Assembly (NCBI GenBank): GCA_964620915.1
Contig: CAZUKP010000064.1
Coordinates: forward strand, 1 to 17,002
Source of the DNA: Hyphomicrobium_A sp964620915
Lineage (GTDB): Bacteria; Pseudomonadota; Alphaproteobacteria; Rhizobiales; Hyphomicrobiaceae
DNA length: 17,002 bases
Direction: 5' to 3'
Shown here one piece after another: positions 1-6,241 of the stretch. The position numbers and the translations under genes were made by a program. Position 1 is the stretch's first letter, and each line of letters opens with the position of its first letter. Under the pieces are notes generated by a model, which worked only from the letters and a program-made list of their open reading frames with translations, was not told where the DNA came from and made no database searches.

Positions 1-1593
1 CGACAGGGGATTCGTCTGATCCATGAACTGCGACAACTGAGAGGAACCGAAGAACTCGCGCACGGCTGCCGCTGCGGGCTTGGCGTTGATCAAGTCTTGC
101 GGCATGACGGTGTCGATATCGACTGAGCTCATGCGCTCCTTGATTGCCCGCTCCATCCGCAACAGACCAACGCGATACTGGTTCTCCATAAGCTCGCCAA
201 CGGAACGGACGCGCCGGTTGCCGAGATGGTCAATGTCGTCGATATCGCCCTTGCCGTCGCGCAGATCGACAAGCGTCTTGATCACGGCAAGGATGTCCTC
301 CTTGCGAAGCACTCGCATCGTATCGGGGGCATCGAGCTCAAGGCGCATATTCATCTTCACGCGCCCAACCGCCGAGAGATCATACCGCTCAGAATCGAAA
401 AACAGCGTATGGAACAAGTGTGTCGCCGCCTCGATCGTCGGCGGCTCACCGGGCCGCATGACCCGGTAGACATCCATTAGCGCTTCTTGCTGATTGGCGT
501 TCTTGTCGATGTGCAGCGTATTGCGAATAAACGGACCGATGTTGACGTGGTCGATGTCGAGAATCGGAAATTCTTTTACCTTCTGGTCCTTCAGTTCCGC
601 CAGCAGCTCCTCGTCAAGCTCGTCGCCTGCTTCCGCAACGATGGTACCCGTCTTTAGATCAACGACATCTTCTGCGATGTAGCGCCCAGCAAGATCTTCC
701 GAGGAGACGAGAACCTCTTTGAGGCCGCCCTTGGCAAGCTCGCGCGCCTTGCGTGCTGTGATCTTCTCGCCGCCCTTGATCACGACCTCGCCAGTCTTGG
801 CATCGGCAAGATCAGAAGCCGGTGTCATGCCGCGTAGCTTCTCAGGGTCAAACGGCATCTTCCAGCCGCGCTTCGACTCCTTGATGGGGATATGATTGTA
901 GAAGGTCGAAAGGATCTCTTCGTCATTGAGACCCAGCGCGTAGAGCAGCGTCGTCACGGGCAGCTTGCGACGCCTGTCGATACGCACAAAGACGACATCT
1001 TTTGCGTCGAATTCAAAGTCGAGCCACGAGCCGCGATAAGGAATAATACGCGCGGCAAACAGGAGCTTGCCGGAAGCGTGCGTACGTCCGCGGTCGTGAT
1101 CGAAGAAGACGCCCGGCGAGCGGTGCATTTGGCTGACGATCACACGCTCGGTGCCGTTGATGACGAAGGTACCGTTGGACGTCATGAGCGGCATGTCGCC
1201 CATGTAGACGTCCTGCTCCTTGACGTCCTTGACGGACTTCGAGCCCGTCTCCTCGTTTATATCAAACACGATGAGACGCAGCTTGACCTTCAGCGGCGCT
1301 GAATAGGTCATATCGCGCTGCATGCACTCATCGACATCGTACTTGGGCGGCTCAAATTCGTAACGAACGAATTCCAGCGTCGCACGCCCCGAAAAGTCGG
1401 AGATCGGGAAGACCGACTTAAAAACAGCCTGTAGACCGTGATCATCTGAACGGCCGCCGGGTGGCTCCTTCACCATCAAAAAATCGTCGTACGAGCTCTT
1501 CTGAACCTCGATGAGGTTCGGCATCTGTGCGACTTCTTGGATGGATCCGAATTTCCGCCGGATGCGCTTGCGGCCGTTATACGTCTCAGCCAT
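1..1593 (-). CDS. rpoB: RNA polymerase beta subunit, N-terminal 531 residues (cut by window edge)
   Basis: This is the beta subunit of DNA-directed RNA polymerase, part of the catalytic core of transcription in the cytoplasm. Translation from ATG at 1593-1591 gives MAETYNGRKRIRRKFGSI, then QMPNLIEVQKSSYDDFL, the characteristic RpoB amino terminus. The frame stays open for 531 codons to the window edge. The last visible residues, QLSQFMDQTNPLS, are the start of rifampicin cluster I. The positions equivalent to E. coli 510-522 look wild type apart from Thr at the 518 position, which I believe is a normal alphaproteobacterial variant. An AAGGAG ribosome site precedes the start by 6-7 bases. It is the distal gene of the rplJ-rplL-rpoB unit, separated from rplL by 227 bases rich in inverted repeats. 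The remaining C-terminal part lies outside the window. Confidence 0.98.
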   Translation of the reverse strand, partial: MAETYNGRKRIRRKFGSIQEVAQMPNLIEVQKSSYDDFLMVKEPPGGRSDDHGLQAVFKSVFPISDFSGRATLEFVRYEFEPPKYDVDECMQRDMTYSAPLKVKLRLIVFDINEETGSKSVKDVKEQDVYMGDMPLMTSNGTFVINGTERVIVSQMHRSPGVFFDHDRGRTHASGKLLFAARIIPYRGSWLDFEFDAKDVVFVRIDRRRKLPVTTLLYALGLNDEEILSTFYNHIPIKESKRGWKMPFDPEKLRGMTPASDLADAKTGEVVIKGGEKITARKARELAKGGLKEVLVSSEDLAGRYIAEDVVDLKTGTIVAEAGDELDEELLAELKDQKVKEFPILDIDHVNIGPFIRNTLHIDKNANQQEALMDVYRVMRPGEPPTIEAATHLFHTLFFDSERYDLSAVGRVKMNMRLELDAPDTMRVLRKEDILAVIKTLVDLRDGKGDIDDIDHLGNRRVRSVGELMENQYRVGLLRMERAIKERMSSVDIDTVMPQDLINAKPAAAAVREFFGSSQLSQFMDQTNPLS

Positions 1594-1611
1594 ATCCGCT
1601 CCTTATTTGGC

Positions 1612-1634
1612 GGCGCAGGTGACGATCCTGCGCC
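1612..1634 (-). promoter_or_regulatory. 8-bp hairpin just upstream of rpoB
   Basis: A perfect inverted repeat GGCGCAGG (1612-1619) and CCTGCGCC (1627-1634) with a 7-base loop lies 18 bases before the rpoB start codon. No T-run follows on the minus strand, so it is not a classic intrinsic terminator. It could shape the rpoB ribosome site or be a processing signal; the role is inference. Confidence 0.45.
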
Positions 1635-1678
1635 TTGCTGCCCAGTGTGTGGTGAGGGCCGCCAACCCTCGTGCCTGA

Positions 1679-1745
1679 AAACGGCTTACCGGAAGGTCCC
1701 TCTTGGAGTTGCATGAACCCCATGAGACCCTCCGGAGAGCCGTTT
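1679..1745 (-). promoter_or_regulatory. Long imperfect hairpin in the rplL-rpoB gap (attenuator or RNase III site candidate)
   Basis: AAACGGCT (1679-1686) pairs with AGCCGTTT (1738-1745). After a 2x2 internal loop, CCGGAAGGTC (1689-1698) pairs with GACCCTCCGG (1726-1735). The single mismatch there becomes a G-U pair in the minus-strand transcript. That gives about 18 pairs around a loop of 27 bases. In E. coli the rplL-rpoB gap holds a partial attenuator and an RNase III site (established knowledge). A similar role here is inferred from position and structure only. Confidence 0.55.
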
Positions 1746-1760
1746 CTGTTGGCATTAGTG

Positions 1761-1802
1761 AGTGGGCAGTCGGCAGTAGGGAAAAGTCCTCTACTGCCCA
1801 CT
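1761..1802 (-). promoter_or_regulatory. Mutually exclusive hairpins just after rplL
   Basis: AGTGGGCAG (1761-1769) can pair with CTGCCCACT (1794-1802). Alternatively GGCAGTAG (1772-1779) can pair with CTACTGCC (1791-1798), extended by GGA and TCC. The two right arms overlap at 1794-1798, so the two long stems compete. They start 18 bases after the rplL stop. No T-tract follows on the minus strand. Overlapping alternative stems are typical of attenuators, but the function here is inference. Confidence 0.5.
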
Positions 1803-1820
1803 GCCACACTACCTATTGCC

Positions 1821-2192
1821 TTATTTGATCTCGACGGACGCGCCTTGGTCCTCGAGCTGCTTTTTCAGCTTCTCTGCTTCGTCCTTGGGCACGCCTTCCT
1901 TCACAGACTTGCCACCGGCCTCCACGAGATCCTTCGCCTCCTTCAGGCCAAGACCCGTAATGGCGCGGACTTCCTTAATGACGTTGATCTTCTTGTCGCC
2001 TGCCGAATTGAGGATGACGGTGAACTCCGTCTGCTCTTCGGCCACGGGTGCTGCGGCACCCGGCGCAGCGGCAACAGCAACGGCAGCTGAAGCCGAAACG
2101 CCCCACTTCTCCTCGAGCAACTTGGCAAGTTCTGCCGCCTCGAGGACGCTAAGGCTTGAGAGATCGTCGACGATCTTTGCAAGATCGGTCAT
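1821..2192 (-). CDS. rplL: 50S ribosomal protein L7/L12
   Basis: This is the multicopy stalk protein of the large ribosomal subunit, which recruits translation GTPases. The 123 residues have the full L7/L12 plan: an N-terminal dimerisation and L10-binding helix pair (about 1-33, MTDLAKIVDDLSSLSVLEAA), an Ala/Gly/Pro hinge (about 36-52), and the globular C-terminal domain (about 53-123) with the EKTEF-like segment EEQTEFTVIL and the conserved GLGLKEAKDLVE factor-binding helix. Length is normal for the family. The ATG is preceded by GGAAGGAAA about 10 bases upstream. It follows rplJ after 97 bases that contain two small hairpins. Confidence 0.98.
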   Translation of the reverse strand: MTDLAKIVDDLSSLSVLEAAELAKLLEEKWGVSASAAVAVAAAPGAAAPVAEEQTEFTVILNSAGDKKINVIKEVRAITGLGLKEAKDLVEAGGKSVKEGVPKDEAEKLKKQLEDQGASVEIK

Positions 2193-2230
2193 GGCTAAAT
2201 TTCCTTCCAGTCTGAACCTAGTGTGTCTGT

Positions 2231-2278
2231 GCAGTCTTCAAGACTGCGTTGAAGATTTGTGACGCCGATGCTGGCGTC
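2231..2278 (-). promoter_or_regulatory. Two small hairpins in the rplJ-rplL gap
   Basis: GACGCC (2261-2266) pairs with GGCGTC (2273-2278) around 6 bases, and GCAGTC (2231-2236) pairs with GACTGC (2242-2247) around TTCAA; the second stem can extend by two T-A pairs. They lie between the rplJ stop (2290) and the rplL start (2192). L7/L12 is made in molar excess over L10, so an RNA element that raises rplL translation or stability here is plausible, but this is inference. No T-run follows either stem. Confidence 0.45.
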
Positions 2279-2289
2279 GCCCCTGCGGG

Positions 2290-2808
2290 TCATGCGGCCT
2301 CACCTTGAGATGCCTTCGCTTGAATGACTCGTGCGAGCTGGGCTCCCGGTTCCATCACCGTGCGGGCGATCTTCGTCGCCGGCGCATTGAGGAGACCGAT
2401 GAGCATGGCTCTAAGCTCATCAAGCGAGGGCAGATCGGCGAGTGCCTTGATCCCGCTCGCGTCAAGAACCGTCTCGCCCATGGCGCCGCCGAGAATGACG
2501 AGCTTGTCATTGTCCTTGGCGTACTTGACCGAGATCTTCGCCGCCGCGATCGAATCCTCCGAGTAGGCCAGACATGTCGGACCTTTGAAGAGATCTGCAA
2601 TCGCGTCGTACGATGTGTCCTTAACCGCGAGCTTTGCCAGCTTGTTTTTGGCCACCTTGACCTGACCGCCCGCCTCTTTGACGCGCTGGCGGTAGTCGGT
2701 CATTTGGGAGACCGTCATGCCGGCATAGTGGGCGACAACAACCAACCCCGTGTCCTTGAACACGTTGTGCAGCGTCGTCACGAGCTCACGTTTGGCGGCT
2801 CTGTCCAC
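2290..2808 (-). CDS. rplJ: 50S ribosomal protein L10
   Basis: L10 anchors the L7/L12 dimers to the ribosomal stalk base and, with L12, acts as the translational repressor of its own operon in bacteria studied. I place the start at GTG 2808-2806: the protein then begins (M)DRAAKRELVTTLHNVFK, the usual alphaproteobacterial L10 amino terminus. GGAG lies 7 bases upstream at 2816-2819. The product is 172 residues, a normal length. The frame is also open upstream to an ATG at 2907, but those 33 extra residues look unlike L10 and would use up the leader. Conserved segments include VVVAHYAGMTVSQM and KVAKNKLAKLA near the N-terminus, and the C-terminal helix that binds L12. Confidence 0.96.
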   Translation of the reverse strand: MDRAAKRELVTTLHNVFKDTGLVVVAHYAGMTVSQMTDYRQRVKEAGGQVKVAKNKLAKLAVKDTSYDAIADLFKGPTCLAYSEDSIAAAKISVKYAKDNDKLVILGGAMGETVLDASGIKALADLPSLDELRAMLIGLLNAPATKIARTVMEPGAQLARVIQAKASQGEAA

Positions 2809-3195
2809 CTGCTCACTCCAAATTGCGGAACCGGAAAATCCAATTCCGCGGGTTGCACCTTGCCGCCGCTGCGGGACACCCGCTTCAGGCGACGCTTGAC
2901 TGTCCATCCGCGCACCTGACTGGCGGCACGGTGCTGACCCAGAAGGTTCAAACCGGTCTGCTTGCTCCTCAACGGAGGCAATCGAACCGGGTTGTCTCCT
3001 GTCTCATGTGGGCCCCTTGGCTAAGGCTTAAACCGATCCGAGGTCTCAACGAGACCCGATCGGCACCCACAATCTCGGACAGTGCCGGGACCAAAAGTCC
3101 TGTCGGACCCCTATCCCGGCTTACCCGGACCCCGTGCTTCTTGCGAAACGCGAGGGCCGAATTCTGTTGCTGGCCCTTACTCCTCTTGTTGGGCC
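2809..3195 (-). promoter_or_regulatory. L10-type leader region between rplA and rplJ
   Basis: These 387 bases hold no convincing gene. In the minus-strand transcript several stems can form. The strongest is CCGATC-GGTCTC with GAGACC-GATCGG at 3033-3063, an AAC loop with a 3/1 internal loop. GACAG (3078-3082) pairs with CTGTC (3100-3104) and encloses a bulged GAC/GTC stem. CCTC (2967-2970) pairs with GAGG (2975-2978), and AGGGCC (3153-3158) pairs with GGCCCT (3172-3177) just after rplA. The position matches the L10 leader through which the L10-L12 complex represses translation (established for other bacteria). Assignment as that element here is inference. A promoter for rplJL-rpoBC could also lie here, but I see no clear -35/-10 pair. 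Confidence 0.6.
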
Positions 3196-3933
3196 TTAGA
3201 CCACCGACATGCTGCCGGTATCGATCCTGACGCCTGGCCCCATCGATGAGCTGACCGAAACCTTTTTGACATATGTCCCTTTGGCTCCAGCCGGCCTTGC
3301 CTTCATCACCGCATCCACAAATGCCTTGATGTTCTCGACAAGCGCCTTCTCGCTGAAGCTGGCCTTGCCGACTCCAGCGTGAATGATGCCGGCCTTTTCG
3401 ACGCGAAACTCCACCGAGCCGCCCTTGGCACCTTTCACGGCGTCCACAACGTCCATCGTCACGGTGCCAACACGCGGATTTGGCATGAGACCGCGAGGGC
3501 CCAGAACCTTTCCGAGCCGGCCCACGATACCCATCATGTCCGGCGTGGCGATGCAGCGATCGAAGTTGATCTGGCCCTTCGTAATCTGCTCGGCCAAATC
3601 CTCCGCACCAATAACGTCAGCACCGGCAGCCTTCGCCTCATCGGCCTTTGCGCCGCGAGCGAAAACAGCAACCCGGACCGTCCGGCCACTGCCGTTCGGT
3701 AAATTACACACACCGCGCACAACCTGATCGGCGTGCTTGGGATCGACGCCGAGGTTCATAGCCACCTCAACCGTCTCATCGAACTTCGCCTTGGCGTGCT
3801 CCTTGACGACCTTGACTGCCTCATCAAGAGAGTACGCCTTGTCACGGGCGATGCTGTCACGCGCTGCAGCCAGACGTTTGCCACCGGCCAAACGCGTTGC
3901 CTTGATTGCTTCTGCGCTCATCTTCTGTGCCAT
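3196..3933 (-). CDS. rplA: 50S ribosomal protein L1
   Basis: L1 forms the mobile L1 stalk of the large ribosomal subunit at the E-site and represses translation of the L11-L1 mRNA in bacteria studied. The 245-residue product carries the diagnostic segment GPRGLMPNPRVGTVT (about residues 145-159), preceded by FDRCIATPDMMGIVGRLGK. The ATG at 3933-3931 is chosen by homology (MAQKMSAEAIKATRLAGGKR). GGAG lies 7 bases upstream and overlaps the rplK stop region. An in-frame extension of 25 codons upstream would overlap rplK and does not resemble L1. Only 4 bases separate it from rplK, so translational coupling is likely. Confidence 0.97.
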   Translation of the reverse strand: MAQKMSAEAIKATRLAGGKRLAAARDSIARDKAYSLDEAVKVVKEHAKAKFDETVEVAMNLGVDPKHADQVVRGVCNLPNGSGRTVRVAVFARGAKADEAKAAGADVIGAEDLAEQITKGQINFDRCIATPDMMGIVGRLGKVLGPRGLMPNPRVGTVTMDVVDAVKGAKGGSVEFRVEKAGIIHAGVGKASFSEKALVENIKAFVDAVMKARPAGAKGTYVKKVSVSSSMGPGVRIDTGSMSVV

Positions 3934-3937
3934 GGCC

Positions 3938-4366
3938 TTACTCCGTAACCTCAAGACCCATGGAACGGGCGGTACCTGCAATCGTCTTGGCCGCGGCCTC
4001 GACGTCATCTGTATTGAGATCCGTCAGCTTCTGCTTTGCGATCTCGCGAACCTGTTCCATCGTCACCTTCCCCGCCACGGTACGGCCCGGATCCTTGCTG
4101 GCCTTTCCGAGTTTGGCCGCCTTCTTCAAAAAGAAAGAGGCGGGAGGCGTGCGCATTTCGAAGGTGAATGAGCGGTCGCCGTAGACGGTGATCTTCACCG
4201 GGATCGGCGTCCCCTGCTCCATGTCCTTCGACTTGGCGTTGAACGCTTTGCAGAACTCCATGATGTTGACGCCGCGCTGACCGAGCGCGGGGCCGATGGG
4301 CGGCGAAGGATTGGCCTGCCCGGCCGGCACCTGCAGATTAATGTAACCGTCGATTTTCTTTGCCAT
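3938..4366 (-). CDS. rplK: 50S ribosomal protein L11
   Basis: L11 is part of the GTPase-associated centre of the 50S subunit and, in many bacteria, the site of thiostrepton sensitivity. The 142 residues match the full-length family. The N-terminal domain has GYINLQVPAGQANPSPPIGP with the conserved PPIGPALGQRG stretch at about residues 22-32. The C-terminal rRNA-binding domain holds FFLKKAAKLGKASKDPGR and the terminal AAKTIAGTARSMGLEV. AGGGGAAA precedes the ATG. It is followed 4 bases later by rplA and preceded by a 191-base leader with hairpins that may be the L1 operator. Confidence 0.98.
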   Translation of the reverse strand: MAKKIDGYINLQVPAGQANPSPPIGPALGQRGVNIMEFCKAFNAKSKDMEQGTPIPVKITVYGDRSFTFEMRTPPASFFLKKAAKLGKASKDPGRTVAGKVTMEQVREIAKQKLTDLNTDDVEAAAKTIAGTARSMGLEVTE

Positions 4367-4387
4367 CGTTTCCCCTGAGCACTTGAC

Positions 4388-4423
4388 GGGAAGGGCTTTC
4401 CTTCCCAGGGTTAGCGGTCTAAC
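4388..4423 (-). promoter_or_regulatory. Twin hairpins in the rplK leader, candidate L1 operator
   Basis: GGGAAGG (4388-4394) pairs with CCTTCCC (4400-4406) around GCTTT. Right beside it GTTAG (4410-4414) pairs with CTAAC (4419-4423) around CGGT. They end 22 bases before the rplK start codon. In E. coli, L1 binds the rplK leader at a structure that mimics its 23S rRNA site. That these stems serve the same purpose is inference from position. Confidence 0.4.
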
Positions 4424-4488
4424 GGGCTTATCAGGCCCTCCCGCACATTTTCCGCTGGAGGCCTCGTGGGAGGTTGTCTCCGTGGTTC

Positions 4489-4502
4489 CGCGCCATGGCG
4501 CG
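4489..4502. repeat. 14-bp perfect palindrome CGCGCCATGGCGCG in the nusG-rplK gap
   Basis: The sequence is its own reverse complement over 14 bases and sits 55 bases after the nusG stop. It could be a protein-binding site or, in RNA, a small stem of limited stability because the loop would have to open the central bases. No function can be assigned. Confidence 0.5.
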
Positions 4503-4557
4503 TATTGCTATATTTCACTACTTTTCCGTCGCCCGAAGCTCCCTTATCGCGCTGCCA

Positions 4558-5094
4558 TCAAACCGGCACCTTCTCGACTTGGCCAAATTCCAACTCCACC
4601 GGCGTTGGACGCCCGAAGATCGAGACTGCAACCTTGAGCCGCGCCCGCTCCTCATCGACCTCTTCAACGTGACCTTGGAAGGACGCGAATGGCCCGTCCG
4701 CCACTTTGACCTGCTCCCCGATCTCGAACGTGATCGAGGGTTTGGGCCGTTCGACCCCTTCTTGCACCTGATGGAGGATGCGCATGGCCTCCTCCTCGGA
4801 GATCGGCATCGGTTTGTGTTCCGCACCGAGAAAGCCTGTGACCTTCGGCGTGTTCTTGATCAGCAAGAACGCCGGGTCTGTCATCTCCATTTTGACGAGC
4901 ACATAGCCCGGCAGGAACTTGCGTTCCGCCTGAACCTTTCGTCCCCGCTTTACCTCCACGACTTCTTCCGTCGGAACGAGTACCTCCTCAAAGAGGTCCT
5001 CCAGTCCTGCAGCCTTCGCGCGCTCCTTGACGGCGTCCGCCACCTTGCGCTCAAAGTTCGTGTAGGCGTGCACAATATACCAGCGCTTCGCCAT
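4558..5094 (-). CDS. nusG: Transcription termination/antitermination protein NusG
   Basis: NusG binds the RNA polymerase clamp, aids processivity, and links polymerase to Rho or to ribosomal protein S10. From ATG 5094-5092 the product is 178 residues, starting MAKRWYIVHAYTNFERKVAD. The NGN domain covers about 1-110 (with FLPGYVLVKMEM and the segment from TPKVTGFLG), and a C-terminal KOW domain covers about 123-178 (GEQVKVADGPFASFQGHVEE). A GTG at 5139 in the same frame would add 15 residues (beginning SSILSEARQEKKEG) that are not typical of NusG. The purine-rich AAGAGAAGAAAGAGGG lies close to the chosen ATG. It lies 62 bases after secE. Confidence 0.96.
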   Translation of the reverse strand: MAKRWYIVHAYTNFERKVADAVKERAKAAGLEDLFEEVLVPTEEVVEVKRGRKVQAERKFLPGYVLVKMEMTDPAFLLIKNTPKVTGFLGAEHKPMPISEEEAMRILHQVQEGVERPKPSITFEIGEQVKVADGPFASFQGHVEEVDEERARLKVAVSIFGRPTPVELEFGQVEKVPV

Positions 5095-5156
5095 GCCCTC
5101 TTTCTTCTCTTGGCGTGCTTCCGACAGAATGCTGCTCACTGCGCCGATTCAACCCC

Positions 5157-5354
5157 TCAGCGGTTCGCACCTAGAACCAACCGAACAAGCCAGCCAATCA
5201 CCTGATCGGTGGCTAGGAAGAACAGCGCAGCGAGGGAAACCATCAATAAAACCATGAGGGTGGTAATCCACACCTCTTTCCAGGTTGGCCAAGTAACCTT
5301 GGCAACCTCTTGGCGCACCTCCTGAATAAACTCAACGGGGTTATATTTGGCCAT
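5157..5354 (-). CDS. secE: Preprotein translocase subunit SecE
   Basis: SecE is the essential small subunit that clamps SecY in the inner-membrane protein export channel. The 65 residues are the short single-span form. An amphipathic N-terminal segment contains the conserved FIQEVRQEVAKVTWPTWKEV (about 9-28), followed by one membrane helix (about 30-49, rich in L, V, A, F) and a second hydrophobic stretch to residue 62. ATG at 5354-5352 is chosen because MAKYNPVEFIQEV is the usual beginning and GGGAAG lies 8 bases upstream. An open extension to 5450 would run up against tRNA-Trp. Position between tRNA-Trp and nusG is the standard arrangement. Confidence 0.96.
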   Translation of the reverse strand: MAKYNPVEFIQEVRQEVAKVTWPTWKEVWITTLMVLLMVSLAALFFLATDQVIGWLVRLVLGANR

Positions 5355-5454
5355 TAAATCGACTTCCCAAGGCGCACTGCGACAATCTGACGCGACTCGT
5401 GCGTCAACTTCCGGCCGGTCCTGTGCCCTCGTCAAGGATCCGGCCAGCACGATC

Positions 5455-5530
5455 TGGCAGGGGCGGAGGGTCTCGAACCCCCAACCTTCGGTTTTGGAGA
5501 CCGACGCTCTGCCAATTGAGCTACACCCCT
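5455..5530 (-). tRNA. tRNA-Trp (anticodon CCA)
   Basis: The minus strand folds into a full cloverleaf. Acceptor stem AGGGGTG pairs with CGCCCCT, the D-loop is AATTGGCAG-like, and the anticodon stem-loop is TCGGT-CTCCAAA-ACCGA with anticodon CCA. The T-arm is GGGGG-TTCGAGA-CCCTC-like. The discriminator is G and the 3' CCA is encoded. The total is 76 bases. It immediately precedes secE, a conserved alphaproteobacterial arrangement. Confidence 0.97.
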
Positions 5531-5631
5531 ACATCGCGCAAGGCACAAGTTGCCGTCGCGCGGGGCCGGCATACTTAGCCGAAGTTCTTTCCTTTGTCAC
5601 TTGCTGGTGGCGAAAGTGCCTCAGGGGTGAG

Positions 5632-5976
5632 TCAGCGCTGTTCTTCGACCACGACCGCCGTTCCGTATGCGAGCACTTCCGTCACCGCCGAGGCTATTTC
5701 GTTTGCGTCATAGCGCATGGCGAGAACGGCATTGGCGCCCATGGACCGCGCCTGGTCCTTCAACTGCTCGAAGGCGTCACCGCGCGCTTGCTCCGCAAGC
5801 TTCGTATACAGAGTGATGTTGCCTCCAAAGACGATTTGGATGGCAGCTCCGATATTGCCGACGATCGAGCGCGAGCGGACGGTGAGCCCCCGCGCGACGC
5901 CCAGATGTTTGACGATCCGGTATCCGGGCAGGTCGTTTGTCGTGACAACGAGAATGGGTTGATCTGCGTCTGTCAT
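5632..5976 (-). CDS. YbjQ/UPF0145 family protein
   Basis: This is a small soluble protein of the YbjQ (UPF0145, heavy-metal-binding-like) family. Members form ring-shaped oligomers and their function is not settled. From ATG 5976-5974 it has 114 residues. Family hallmarks are visible: NDLPGYRIVKHLGVARGLTV near the N-terminus, the IVGNIGAAIQIVFGGNITLYT segment in the middle, then the helix EQARGDAFEQLKDQARSMGA leading into the conserved GANAVLAMRYD, and a terminal AYGTAVVVE strand. A TTG seven codons upstream (5997) is an alternative start. It sits between tRNA-Gly and tRNA-Trp, where many relatives carry tuf. Nothing in the context suggests a functional link to translation. Confidence 0.85.
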   Translation of the reverse strand: MTDADQPILVVTTNDLPGYRIVKHLGVARGLTVRSRSIVGNIGAAIQIVFGGNITLYTKLAEQARGDAFEQLKDQARSMGANAVLAMRYDANEIASAVTEVLAYGTAVVVEEQR

Positions 5977-6017
5977 CCCAGCCACCCCGCCGCACAAGCC
6001 GGCGCCTTCCTTGGAAT

Positions 6018-6091
6018 TGGAGCGGGTGAAGGGAATCGAACCCTCGTCGTCAGCTTGGAAGGCTGCTGCTCTACCATTGAGCTACACCCGC
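6018..6091 (-). tRNA. tRNA-Gly (anticodon TCC)
   Basis: This is a complete cloverleaf on the minus strand. Acceptor GCGGGTG pairs with CACCCGC, and the D-arm is GCTC-AATGGTA-GAGC. The anticodon arm is GCAGC-CTTCCAA-GCTGA, giving TCC (the terminal pair is a mismatch). The T-arm is AGGGT-TCGATTC-CCT-like. The discriminator is T and CCA is encoded at 6020-6018. The total is 74 bases. The accessory block begins on its 5' side. Confidence 0.96.
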
Positions 6092-6101
6092 TTGGCCGCG
6101 T

Positions 6102-6130
6102 TTATTGAGGCTTCTCGGCGTTCTTGGCAA
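6102..6130 (-). promoter_or_regulatory. Possible promoter for tRNA-Gly
   Basis: On the minus strand TTGCCA (6130-6125), a 17-base spacer and CAATAA (6107-6102) lie 10 bases before the mature tRNA 5' end. The -35 matches the consensus at five of six bases; the -10 match is weaker. If tRNA-Gly was once co-transcribed with tRNA-Tyr, it would now need such a promoter. This is inference. Confidence 0.3.
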
Positions 6131-6241
6131 TCCCACAGCTATCGATAGCAGCACATTTGCAGGGCGTACTTGCCGTTGCTCTTTCGCTACTGCGGCTCAA
6201 TGAAGGCCCACGCCACACCTGTCCAGTCGACGCAAATGTCC

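Noticed and set aside
892..1302. 136-codon plus-strand ORF within the rpoB region
   Set aside because: It lies antisense to rpoB, which is certain from its protein sequence; long antisense frames are common in GC-rich coding DNA.
1612..1634. Intrinsic terminator before rpoB
   Set aside because: The stem is good but no T-run follows on the transcribed strand, and rpoB must be expressed.
2809..2907. N-terminal extension of L10 by 33 residues to an ATG at 2907
   Set aside because: The extension does not resemble L10, and the GTG at 2808 has GGAG at good spacing and gives the standard protein start and length.
4474..5205. 243-codon plus-strand ORF
   Set aside because: It is antisense to nusG and the secE-nusG gap, and its translation looks like a shadow frame.
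5347..6108. 253-codon plus-strand ORF through both tRNA genes
   Set aside because: It runs antisense through secE, tRNA-Trp, the YbjQ gene and tRNA-Gly, so it is not a plausible gene.
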